In this document: positions 1-7,227 of the stretch, piece after piece | Layout: each line of letters begins with the position of its first letter | How positions within the stretch are numbered: the first letter of the stretch is position 1 | DNA from: Thermoplasmata archaeon | Lineage (GTDB): Archaea; Thermoplasmatota; E2; DHVEG-1 | NCBI GenBank assembly: GCA_003649845.1 | Contig: QMTB01000034.1 | Span: 1 to 10,310 of the forward strand | Direction: 5' to 3' | Length of the DNA: 10,310 nucleotides | Made by a program: the position numbers and the translations under genes | Notes under the pieces: model-generated | Told to the model about the DNA's origin: nothing | The model's database searches: none | What the model saw: the letters and a program-made list of their open reading frames with translations, nothing else

Positions 1-704
1 CTATTTATCAAAGCATCATATATATCTAATGGTAGAGAAACTATATCACCTTTTTTTAGATGATAAGTTTTCTTATTGAGACCTACAAAGGAAGGTACAT
101 CCTCTAGTATTCTCACAACTGGATTTGTATTTGCTTCTCTACTATATTTTTCCTCTAAGTTAACTTTAGAAGTTTTTTTTGATTCAACAAATTCTTCTAA
201 AGTTTCTTCTTTTAATCCTTCATCTCCTTTTTCTATATTCTCTTCTATCTTTATATCTTCTTTTACCTTTGCTTCTTCTTTCTCTATCTCGATTTCTCCT
301 TTTTCTAATTCGGTTTTACCACCTATGATATACCTTTTAGTAGAGATAAGTAGATTATAGACCTCCTCAAAAAGTTTTTTTTCTTCTTCTAAAATATTTT
401 TTATATTAGGATCCCCACCTCTACTTTTTGTCATAGCCGCAATCAATATCTTCTTCTCACGTTGCTCATATATACTATTTATAACCTTCTCTATCCTTTG
501 TAGTTCTTCTCTTATAAGTATTTGTTTCTTAGGAGATTTCTCTTCTATCAAACGATTGTTTAAATCAGATAGAAATGTTGATACATCTCTATAGAAGTTT
601 TTATCTATCCTTGTTAGGGTTGATGAATTCCTCTCTGCTTGTTGAATCTTCCTTAGGGATATATAGGATATATTTGGCATAACTCTAATTTTAACTAAAT
701 GCAT
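1..704 (-). CDS. GINS replication complex subunit, Gins51 type (3' partial)
   Basis: This is an open minus-strand frame with no stop before the window edge; 234 codons are visible. GINS joins MCM and the GAN/Cdc45-type nuclease in the archaeal replicative helicase (CMG-like) complex. The N-terminal part (about residues 10-125) is helical, with the LTRIDKNFYRDV segment typical of the GINS A domain. Residues about 128-192 are a Glu/Lys-rich linker. From residue 196 the frame reads VRILEDVPSFVGLN, then Tyr, then KKGDIVSLP, which fits the small GINS B domain. The order A then B is that of Gins51 (Sld5/Psf1-like) rather than Gins23. The first ATG is at 704. Met9 (base 680) fits better as the family start, since MPNISYISLRKIQQAER looks like a GINS N-terminus. 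Neither start has a clear Shine-Dalgarno. The gene begins 25 bp after priS on the same strand, so co-transcription is likely, and a primase-GINS pairing is familiar in archaea. The last residues of the B domain are missing. Confidence 0.85.
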   Translation of the reverse strand, partial: MHLVKIRVMPNISYISLRKIQQAERNSSTLTRIDKNFYRDVSTFLSDLNNRLIEEKSPKKQILIREELQRIEKVINSIYEQREKKILIAAMTKSRGGDPNIKNILEEEKKLFEEVYNLLISTKRYIIGGKTELEKGEIEIEKEEAKVKEDIKIEENIEKGDEGLKEETLEEFVESKKTSKVNLEEKYSREANTNPVVRILEDVPSFVGLNKKTYHLKKGDIVSLPLDIYDALIN

Positions 705-729
705 AGAATGATAGATAAATATTGGGGCA

Positions 730-1926
730 CTAGCTTATAGTAGCTATTCTCCTACCCATCAAGAAATATGCTAGATATATTGGTATCTCCTCTCTACCTT
801 CTTTCAAATTAAAATCTTCTCCTCTAATCTTTATCTTAAAAGGTTTATGTATATCTATTCTAATGCGATCCTCAGGTAGCACCACTGGATCCACTAGTGG
901 ATTAAATGTTTTAAGTTCATCCAGTTTTATCCTTGTAACTTGGAAACCTGTTTTACCATGGAGCGAGTAAGGTAAACGTATCAATCTTTTTACATCACAG
1001 GTGACAGGTTCATCTGTTTCTCCAGCTGCAAAGGATACAGCTGTTTTCCTAAGTACATTATTCAAGAAGAATCTACGTATAGTTTTTGATTGATCTAGGT
1101 TACCTTGTTTAATTCTTTTTATCCTCTCCTCAGATAGGTCATTTAAAAGTTTTTCAGCTGTTTTTCTACTAACACCATACTCGTGAAGTTTCTCAATAGG
1201 GTTATCAGTAGATAGAATCTCATCTATTATTTCTAATAATCCTCTACTTATCCTACCACGCCAACCTGGTTCATCCGGGGAGGGTATTCTGAGGGTTTTA
1301 CCACTTGGTAGATTTCTATTACCATATCTCCTACTAGAAGTTATCTCTTCTTGAAAAACAAGTGTTTCTTTGAGGTCTCTACCGGTTATATAATCAACGA
1401 TTTCTCTACGTTCACTACTATCTAAAGTAAAAACCCTTGGGTCTTTAACATGACAATGATAACCTCTACTCCCACTGAAATATAGTTCTAGTTGGTCTTC
1501 ATTGAAACCAAAATCTTTCATTAGAAAATCTTCAACTAGTTTTATAAATTCTTTTTTAACAATCTCCAGTTGCTTCTCATATGGGAGTTCTTCTGCATTC
1601 GGTAGATGATCAGCATCGAGATCAAATATTAGCTCTGCCCCCATCCACTTTTTCTCAGCCATAGTAGGAGCATCAGGTTTCCTATAATATGCAGTTGAAT
1701 AATATACATGGGCAGGTGCTTTATCTATAAGGAAATCATTGAAATACTCTCTTCTAGCAAAGGATATATGACGTAGCATACCTTTACCACCAAATAGGAT
1801 GAAAGCAAATTCTCTTCTTCCAAATCTATCCGGTAGCTCCGCGGGATGCTTTTTATACCATTTCTTGAAACAGTCACGCATAAACTCTAAAGATGATTTT
1901 ATTTCATCTCTTTCTATTTTCATCAC
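730..1926 (-). CDS. priS: DNA primase small (catalytic) subunit PriS
   Basis: This is the catalytic subunit of the archaeal/eukaryotic-type primase, which makes primers with its partner PriL (not in this window). The motifs are in order. FDLDADH at residues 101-107 carries the metal-binding Asp102 and Asp104. SGSRGYHCHV at 151-160 is the family SGxxGxHxH motif. The third catalytic Asp is probably Asp311, followed by KRLIRLPYSLHGKTG at 313-327. The N-terminal FGRREFAFILFGG and MLRHISF segments are also typical. At 398 aa it is somewhat longer than the usual 330-360 aa, mainly in the 220-290 helical insert. The start may be GTG at 1926 or ATG at 1923. A GGGGTG run touches the start, too close for a normal Shine-Dalgarno, and a TATA-like CATAAATC lies about 25 bp upstream, so a leaderless transcript is likely. 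It is followed by the GINS gene and diverges from orc1. Confidence 0.95.
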   Translation of the reverse strand: MMKIERDEIKSSLEFMRDCFKKWYKKHPAELPDRFGRREFAFILFGGKGMLRHISFARREYFNDFLIDKAPAHVYYSTAYYRKPDAPTMAEKKWMGAELIFDLDADHLPNAEELPYEKQLEIVKKEFIKLVEDFLMKDFGFNEDQLELYFSGSRGYHCHVKDPRVFTLDSSERREIVDYITGRDLKETLVFQEEITSSRRYGNRNLPSGKTLRIPSPDEPGWRGRISRGLLEIIDEILSTDNPIEKLHEYGVSRKTAEKLLNDLSEERIKRIKQGNLDQSKTIRRFFLNNVLRKTAVSFAAGETDEPVTCDVKRLIRLPYSLHGKTGFQVTRIKLDELKTFNPLVDPVVLPEDRIRIDIHKPFKIKIRGEDFNLKEGREEIPIYLAYFLMGRRIATIS

Positions 1927-1975
1927 CCCAAGTATACCAAAGATTTATGCTTAGATTTTTTATTCATCTTATTTG
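1927..1975. promoter_or_regulatory. Compact divergent promoter between priS and orc1
   Basis: This gap of about 49 bp separates two divergent replication genes. The stretch gatttatgc at 1942-1950 reads as a weak TATA element on both strands (CATAAATC on the minus strand). It lies about 25 bp from the priS start on one side and about 27 bp from the orc1 ATG on the other. That spacing fits leaderless transcription in both directions. No Shine-Dalgarno precedes orc1. No origin recognition box repeats are seen, and the gap is too short for a typical origin. The promoter call is inferred from position and composition. Confidence 0.5.
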
Positions 1976-3163
1976 ATGCATGATATAGTTGAAGATGAGT
2001 TATTCAGCTCTTCTATTATAAAGGATTCAGAGAAACTAGATTTCGATTATATACCAGATGAGCTACCACATAGAGAGGATAAACTTCGTATACTCGCGAG
2101 GATATTTAAACCTATATTAAGTAATGTACCTCAAAATGCTGTTATAACTGGTTCAGTTGGTACAGGTAAAACAGTTCTTGCAAAAAGATTCTGTCTATCA
2201 CTTGTTAAAACCGCTCGTAAACAAGGGATTATCCTCGATTATATTCATATAAACTGCAGACGTCGTTCAACAGATTCAATGGTTCTACTAGGGATATTAA
2301 ATCATTTTGACCAAGGATTCCCTGACCGTGGTTTCTCTGTTCAAGAGATGCTCCAAGTTTTAGATAGACAATTAACTAGGAGAAAAAGCCATCTAATAGT
2401 AGTTCTAGATGAAGTAGATGCTTTACTGCATAGAAGCGGCAGTGATCTAATATATAATTTAACTCGTTTCTCAGATGAATATTCCAAGAAGAAAAATCTC
2501 ATATCTCTAATACTAATCTCTCAGAAAAACATCTTTCCTATGCTCGATGTTTCTTCTCTAAGCACTATTAAACGCAGTAACCATATTCATCTAGATAAAT
2601 ATAGTAGAGATGAACTCTATGATATTATAAAACAGAGGGTTGAGTTAGCATTTCATAGAGGCGTTGTAAATGAAGACTCTATAAATCTTATAGCTGATAT
2701 TGCAAGTGAATGGGGTGATGCTAGATTTGCTATAGAGTTATTATGGAAAGCCGGTTTAGCTGCAGATCAACAGCATTCTTTAGAGGTTACACCGGAGCAT
2801 GTAAGAGCTGCAAAGGCAGAAACATATTCTATTGTAACAGAGTCTAAACTTAGAAATCTCAATAAACATCAACTATTAACCTTAGAAGCAGTTGCTAAAC
2901 GCTTATATCTAGATGGTACGGCTTATACTAATACTGGTGATGCTGAACGTATGTATATGCTTATATGTGAGGAACACGATGAGAAACCTAGGGCACATAC
3001 CATGTTTTGGAATTACCTAAAAGAGATAGAGAATGCTGGTTTTATAACTTTAAAGAAATCCGGTAAAGGACAACTTGGAACTACTCAACTTATATCTCTA
3101 CCGGATATACCAGCGGAGATTTTATGTGAAAAGATAGAGGAGATACTACCAGATATCAACTAG
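1976..3163 (+). CDS. Orc1/Cdc6-type replication initiator ATPase
   Basis: This is an AAA+ ATPase that binds origin recognition boxes and recruits MCM. Numbering starts at the TTG at 1973; the ATG at 1976 is the preferred start and is residue 2. The entry motif YIPDELPHREDKL (26-38) is followed by Walker A GSVGTGKT (60-67), Walker B VVLDEVDAL (143-151) and a sensor 1 region LILISQ (179-184). Sensor 2 is GDARFAIELL (248-257) with Arg251. A winged-helix DNA-binding domain occupies roughly residues 285-380. The 396-aa length is normal. Gln184 replaces the more common Asn of the ISN sensor 1 motif. From memory, this and the STIKRSN segment resemble the second (Cdc6-2-like) archaeal paralogue clade rather than the main origin-associated one. 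No Shine-Dalgarno is present, so translation is probably leaderless. Its 3' end overlaps the convergent glycosylase gene by 8 bp. Confidence 0.93.
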   Translation: MHDIVEDELFSSSIIKDSEKLDFDYIPDELPHREDKLRILARIFKPILSNVPQNAVITGSVGTGKTVLAKRFCLSLVKTARKQGIILDYIHINCRRRSTDSMVLLGILNHFDQGFPDRGFSVQEMLQVLDRQLTRRKSHLIVVLDEVDALLHRSGSDLIYNLTRFSDEYSKKKNLISLILISQKNIFPMLDVSSLSTIKRSNHIHLDKYSRDELYDIIKQRVELAFHRGVVNEDSINLIADIASEWGDARFAIELLWKAGLAADQQHSLEVTPEHVRAAKAETYSIVTESKLRNLNKHQLLTLEAVAKRLYLDGTAYTNTGDAERMYMLICEEHDEKPRAHTMFWNYLKEIENAGFITLKKSGKGQLGTTQLISLPDIPAEILCEKIEEILPDIN

Positions 3164-3851
3164 TATAATAGTTACAATCCTCTCTAATAGGACATGTATT
3201 ACAGATAGGTTTAACCCTACACCATGTTTTACCTAGATACACTATTAAAGCGTGAAGCTCTTTGTATACATCTACAAGTTTTTCTTCATCTTTAAAGAAA
3301 GATTTAAGATTATCTTGGAAAAACCTTTGTACATCATCATAGGAATCGGAGATATATAGAGGTATATGATTACATAACCTCATAGTATAGGCATCTACAA
3401 CAAAAATAGGTTTACTACCAGCATATAATAGTATAGAATCAGCGGTTTCTCTACCGATTCCTTTAAGCTCTAACAGTTCTCTTCGTAGATCATATAATTC
3501 CTTCTCAAATAATACATCTAAATTGCTATTATAATTTTCTACAAGATAACTTGCAAGATTTTTCAAACGTATAGCTTTCTGATGATAGTATCCAGATGGT
3601 CTAATAAGTTCCTCTAAAAATTCTAATTTCACCTTATTTATACCATCGATACTCAGTAATCTCTCTTTTTTAAGATTATCAATTGCTTTCTTAACATTCT
3701 CCCAAGCTGTATTTTGTGTTAGAATAGATCCTACTATAATCTCAAACCTAGCGTCACTATTATTTATCCTATGATATTCCTCATCAAAAGGCCACCATCC
3801 CTGAGGGCCTAATTTAGCTAATAGTTTCCTATATAACTCAATGGTGTTCAT
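3156..3851 (-). CDS. HhH-GPD DNA glycosylase, endonuclease III domain family (COG2231-like)
   Basis: This is a base-excision repair DNA glycosylase with an iron-sulfur cluster. The N-terminal segment GPQGWWP (15-21) and GSILTQNTAWENVKKAI (41-57) are hallmarks of the COG2231 branch of the endonuclease III superfamily. The helix-hairpin-helix is LKGIGRETA (129-137), and Asp153 in FVVDAYT is the conserved catalytic Asp. Glu135 sits where endonuclease III has its Schiff-base Lys, so a monofunctional glycosylase without strong AP-lyase activity is expected, as in MagIII-type 3-methyladenine glycosylases. Cys211, 217, 220 and 226 form a C-X5-C-X2-C-X5-C [4Fe-4S] site; the first gap is one shorter than in E. 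coli Nth. The gene starts 9 bp after the ribonucleotide reductase stop, so co-transcription is likely. The substrate cannot be read from sequence. Confidence 0.85.
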   Translation of the reverse strand: MNTIELYRKLLAKLGPQGWWPFDEEYHRINNSDARFEIIVGSILTQNTAWENVKKAIDNLKKERLLSIDGINKVKLEFLEELIRPSGYYHQKAIRLKNLASYLVENYNSNLDVLFEKELYDLRRELLELKGIGRETADSILLYAGSKPIFVVDAYTMRLCNHIPLYISDSYDDVQRFFQDNLKSFFKDEEKLVDVYKELHALIVYLGKTWCRVKPICNTCPIREDCNYYTS

Positions 3852-3860
3852 GGTCCCATT

Positions 3861-6506
3861 CTAGGATATTATACACTCTGACCAACCACAGTCTTTACAA
3901 ACCATACATCCAGCTTCATATACTAGATGTTCTCCACCGCATATAGGACATCTCTCTACCTCATTGCTAGTGAGAAGAACCTTTTTCTCCTCTTCCTTTA
4001 ACTCACTCTCCGGAGTTATCACCGGTGGTTTAATCTCCAATCCTTTTTCACTCTTCTTAATCTTTATATATTCTCCCATCCATTTATTCTTTGATAGTAC
4101 ATCTTCAAGTAGTTTCATAGAATAATCTGAGGGTTCAGCTCTCTTCATCTTCTTCTCCTTCTCAGTTATTATATTCAGCACCTGTTTTGTTTTAGATCCA
4201 TCTCTATACACTGTTACACCTTTGCAACCTAGTTCATGGGCTATGAGATAAGCTTGTTTCACATCCTCTATACTTACATCATTAGGCATGTTTATAGTTT
4301 TAGATATAGAATCTGTTATAGCTCTCTGCAGTATAGCTTGTGCGACAAGATGATCAAGCCAATGTATATCCATAGATGTTACAAAAACCTCCTGTAGCTC
4401 CTTAGGTATCTCCTCTAAACCTTGTATACTACCATAATTCTCAGATATCCTTTTCAATATCTCATCGTTGTATAATCCAAGCTCTCTTAGTTTCTCCTCA
4501 AATACACTATCTACATAGAAGAAGGAACCTGCTGACACTTTTTTCTCATATACTAAGGCAAACATTGGTTCAATTCCATTGCTAGTATCTGCAATCATAG
4601 AGATAGAACCTGTTGGTGCATTTGTTGTAACCATAGCGTTTCTAAGACCATATTTTTTAATCTTATCAACCAGTTTATCCCAGTTTAAATTCCACCATTC
4701 TCTATTATAGTAGAATTCTATTGGTAGTTTACCTTCCTTATAATCACTGTATTTAAAGAGTGGGAATACTCCTCTTTCTCTAGCTAGTTGAATAGATTCC
4801 TCATAGGCATGGTATGTTAAAGCCTCTGCTATCCTAGCCATCATATTATAACCTTCTTCAGAGTTATATTTTATATTTAGTTTAAATAGTAGATCTGCGA
4901 GACCCATTATCCCTACTCCAACTCTCCTAGTTTCCTTCGTAGCTATATCAATCTCTCTAATAGGGTATCTATTCATTGTTATAAGATTATCAAGCATTCT
5001 AGTTATCTTCCTAGTTGCTTCTCCAAATCTATCCCAATCAAAGATTGTTTCACCATTTTCCTCTCTAGTAAATTTCGCAACATTTATACTAGCTAGATTA
5101 CAAGATTCATAGGGATATAGAGGTTCCTCACCGCATGGGTTTGTAACCCTCACAGGTCCATCTCTAGCATTTAGAAGTATATTTCTCTTATTTATATTAT
5201 CAAAGAATAATACACCAGGATCTGCTTTCAACCATGCATGATATGCTATAGAATGAAATAGTGTTTTAGAGTTAATCTCTTTCCATATCTTCTTTGATCT
5301 AGGATTTATAAGAGGATAATCTGCTTCATTTGCTAGATACTCCCAAAAATCATCCCATATACCTACGCTGAAGTTAAAATTCTCATATAAACCTTCTTGA
5401 TCCTTTGCAGATATAAACTTATCTATATCTGGATGCCATATCTCTAGTATACCCATATTTGCTCCTCTTCTAACGCCACCTTGTTTTACTACATCCGAGA
5501 CAGTATCTATAATCTTCATGAAGGATAATGGACCAGATGCTTTACCCATCGTAGATCTAACTATATCTCCCTCCGGTCTAATTTTTGAGAAATTTATACC
5601 TGTCCCTCCACCAGCTTTCTGTATCAAAGCAGTTTCCTTAGCTGTATTCATTATAGATTCTATGGTATCATCTACATCTAATGTGAAACAAGCAGAAAGC
5701 ATACCAAGTCTTCTACCAGCATTCACCAGTGTAGGGGTATTTGGCATAAAAACCTGGTTGATCATCATATTAAAATAGTCATCAATTATTTTTTCATATT
5801 TATCAAAACTACCGTTTTTAAGCATGACAATGAGTTCATCTAGCTTTATCTTTACCTTACCTTCATTAGCTAGTTCCTCATAAGCGGCTATAAGACGTTC
5901 TAGATGCCATTTAGTAATAGGATATTTACCTATCCTTAGTTTTTTATCCCACATATCTAAATCACTTAGATACTTAGAGACAGTTATAGGGAGTTTATGT
6001 TTACCATTTATATCATAAACCATTGGATCATACAGTATCTCTGGTAGTGAGATTGCTACTGCTACTCTTTGAAAAAGCTCTCTAGGAGATTCTATAATAT
6101 TACCATTTTCATCTTTTATAAGATATCTATATGCTAATACTCTCAATGCATTAACACTAAATCTTTTATCAATATCATCCAGTTTATCTTTATTTAATAT
6201 CTTCTTTTTCTCTTCTCTTATATCAGCTTTCTTCTGTCTATATAGAATATATGCTTTAGCTATCTTTGTATAACCCTTTTCTATTAGAACCTTCTCAACG
6301 ACATCCTGTATCTCCTCAACCGTTGGTATCTTATGGGTGTTATACTTCTTCTCCAATTCTTTTACAACAAGATCTGATAAATTCTTAGCTCTAACCTTTT
6401 TTTCTTCTCCAACTGCAACTATCGCTTTCAATATAGCATTAGTTATCTTCTCTTGATCGAAATCTACTATGCGTCCATCTCTCTTCTCTATCTTGGTGAG
6501 AACCAT
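3861..6506 (-). CDS. nrdJ: Adenosylcobalamin-dependent (class II) ribonucleotide reductase
   Basis: This enzyme reduces ribonucleotides to deoxyribonucleotides with a cobalamin-generated thiyl radical and needs neither oxygen nor a small subunit. Residues 1-95 are an ATP-cone (IEKRDGRIVDFDQEKI), the usual dATP/ATP activity switch. The barrel follows: MPNTPTLVNAG (254-264) and SACF with Cys273, then AGGGTGINFSKIRPEGD (298-314). NPCGE (456-460) supplies Asn456, the radical Cys458 and Glu460, and Cys469 lies in SCNLASINV. The 11-residue spacing from Cys458 to Cys469 equals that of Thermotoga NrdJ, and Cys273/Cys469 should be the reducing pair. GIMGLADLLFKLNI (532-545) and APTGSISMIADTSNGIEP (630-647) complete the fold. 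The C-terminus has a Cys-rich tail (Cys853, 856, 867, 870, 873, 878) like the NrdJ redox or zinc tail. At 881 aa it is full length, with no intein. The ATG at 6506 has an AGGAGG Shine-Dalgarno 8 nt upstream. Confidence 0.95.
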   Translation of the reverse strand: MVLTKIEKRDGRIVDFDQEKITNAILKAIVAVGEEKKVRAKNLSDLVVKELEKKYNTHKIPTVEEIQDVVEKVLIEKGYTKIAKAYILYRQKKADIREEKKKILNKDKLDDIDKRFSVNALRVLAYRYLIKDENGNIIESPRELFQRVAVAISLPEILYDPMVYDINGKHKLPITVSKYLSDLDMWDKKLRIGKYPITKWHLERLIAAYEELANEGKVKIKLDELIVMLKNGSFDKYEKIIDDYFNMMINQVFMPNTPTLVNAGRRLGMLSACFTLDVDDTIESIMNTAKETALIQKAGGGTGINFSKIRPEGDIVRSTMGKASGPLSFMKIIDTVSDVVKQGGVRRGANMGILEIWHPDIDKFISAKDQEGLYENFNFSVGIWDDFWEYLANEADYPLINPRSKKIWKEINSKTLFHSIAYHAWLKADPGVLFFDNINKRNILLNARDGPVRVTNPCGEEPLYPYESCNLASINVAKFTREENGETIFDWDRFGEATRKITRMLDNLITMNRYPIREIDIATKETRRVGVGIMGLADLLFKLNIKYNSEEGYNMMARIAEALTYHAYEESIQLARERGVFPLFKYSDYKEGKLPIEFYYNREWWNLNWDKLVDKIKKYGLRNAMVTTNAPTGSISMIADTSNGIEPMFALVYEKKVSAGSFFYVDSVFEEKLRELGLYNDEILKRISENYGSIQGLEEIPKELQEVFVTSMDIHWLDHLVAQAILQRAITDSISKTINMPNDVSIEDVKQAYLIAHELGCKGVTVYRDGSKTKQVLNIITEKEKKMKRAEPSDYSMKLLEDVLSKNKWMGEYIKIKKSEKGLEIKPPVITPESELKEEEKKVLLTSNEVERCPICGGEHLVYEAGCMVCKDCGWSECIIS

Positions 6507-6514
6507 CTATTGTT

Positions 6515-6562
6515 CCTCCTTACCCAAATAAATATACTCGGATAAATCCGACTAATTTATAG
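6515..6562 (-). promoter_or_regulatory. nrdJ promoter and leader: TATA box, inverted repeat, Shine-Dalgarno
   Basis: Read on the minus strand, TATAAAT at about 6555-6561 is a good archaeal TATA box. It predicts transcription start near 6532, giving a leader of roughly 26 nt. AGGAGGA at 6515-6521 is a strong Shine-Dalgarno, 8 nt before the ATG. Between them, 6538-6551 is an inverted repeat with arms TCGGAT and ATCCGA around 2 nt, placed just upstream of the predicted start and next to the TATA box. That position suits a repressor operator. It does not resemble the bacterial NrdR box. Confidence 0.55.
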
Positions 6563-7160
6563 TCAGTTTCTATCCCCAGTGATGATAGCATAGCCGCAAT
6601 ATAAAAATTCTGGTTTATATCAACGATTCCATGAGAGATAGATGAAAGTATTCCTTAAAATTATGAATCAAAAGATCTGAGTTGCTGGCAACTCTATTGC
6701 ATAAAGAGTTATGTTAAGATGAATCTACGGGGGTGGGACAGGCTATAATAAATGCAACCCCTGCTTAATCGTTAACATGTTAGCTCTTCTAAATATGATG
6801 GAATAATGTGAGGTTATTAGCAAACAAACTTTGATAATCCAATCAGATAATCTTGTGAATCTATCTTCTATAACCAAGGCAGCGTAAGGAGGTGTCAAAG
6901 AAAAACTCTGAGAATTGTCCTATACGTTCTCTAATCTTTTCTTTTGTCTATCTTCTCGACTATTTATTCTAATATCCTATGAAATCAAGAGATATCTTAT
7001 GCTTCTTTTTTTACAGACGGGTTTCTCCTAGTTTCTATTGTCTTTTATATTCTCCTCTTTTTCCTTTTGTATCCTACATTTTAGAGAGGATTGAGTGTAG
7101 CCTTATTCAAAAACTATGCATTACAGTAGAATTAATACAATTGACATTTTTTCACAGCAA
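6563..7160. other. Non-coding stretch with clustered inverted repeats; possible structured RNA
   Basis: No frame here has a convincing start, ribosome site and protein-like composition. The left part carries short inverted repeats: 6599-6620 (ATATAAA and TTTATAT, 8-nt loop), 6679-6694 (GAGTTG and CAACTC, 4-nt loop), 6690-6710 (AACTCT and AGAGTT, 9-nt loop), 6730-6761 (GGGGT and ACCCC), 6773-6782 (TAACATGTTA) and 6802-6818 (AATAA and TTATT). The second and third share bases and cannot form together. The patch around 6729-6765 is G/C-rich against an AT-rich background, a known mark of structured RNAs in AT-rich archaea. The right part, about 6920-7080, is pyrimidine-rich with no good frame on either strand. 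I could not match it to a tRNA, SRP RNA, RNase P RNA or a standard C/D box guide RNA. Confidence 0.35.
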
Positions 7161-7220
7161 CTTTAAATAATGGTACTGTCAGATAATAACACGTTAATAC
7201 ATAACAATATGTGGGTGGTG
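7161..7220 (+). promoter_or_regulatory. Promoter and ribosome binding site of the 26-aa peptide gene
   Basis: TTTAAATA at 7162-7169 is a good archaeal TATA box. It predicts transcription start near 7190 and a leader of about 37 nt. GGTGGTGA at 7214-7221 differs by one base from the ideal GGAGGTGA and lies about 7 nt before the ATG at 7228. TATA box, start distance and ribosome site together support the small gene that follows. Confidence 0.6.
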
Positions 7221-7227
7221 AAAAAAT

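Noticed and set aside
76..360. Plus-strand open frame of 94 codons, rich in Ser and Phe
   Set aside because: It lies opposite the GINS gene, whose domain motifs are clear on the minus strand. Its composition is what the complement of a Glu/Lys-rich coding strand produces.
705..730. GTG at 730 overlapping the priS stop as start of the GINS gene
   Set aside because: That frame meets a TAG stop about 11 codons on; the GINS frame begins only at ATG 704 or 680.
1927..1975. Replication origin next to orc1
   Set aside because: The gap is too short and has no repeated origin recognition boxes. The GGGGGT near 6729 lacks the flanking ORB sequence.
5518..5778. Plus-strand open frame of 86 codons inside the reductase region
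   Set aside because: It is antisense to the most conserved part of nrdJ (the SACF and AGGGTGINF segments) and has no ribosome site.
6578..6680. C/D box guide RNA: GTGATGA near 6579 and CTGA near 6677
   Set aside because: The boxes are about 100 nt apart with no convincing D' or C' boxes between, much longer than the usual archaeal guide of about 60 nt.
6871..6894. Resemblance to the conserved segment near the 3' end of 16S rRNA (TAAC, AAGG, AGC, GTA in order)
   Set aside because: The match needs two gaps and stops at once on both sides. The Shine-Dalgarno-like AGGAGGTG is complementary to, not identical with, the rRNA end.
6979..7170. Plus-strand frame of 63 codons, rich in Phe, Ser and Leu
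   Set aside because: There is no Shine-Dalgarno or suitable TATA box, and the composition reflects a pyrimidine-rich stretch. No domain or clear membrane topology is recognisable.
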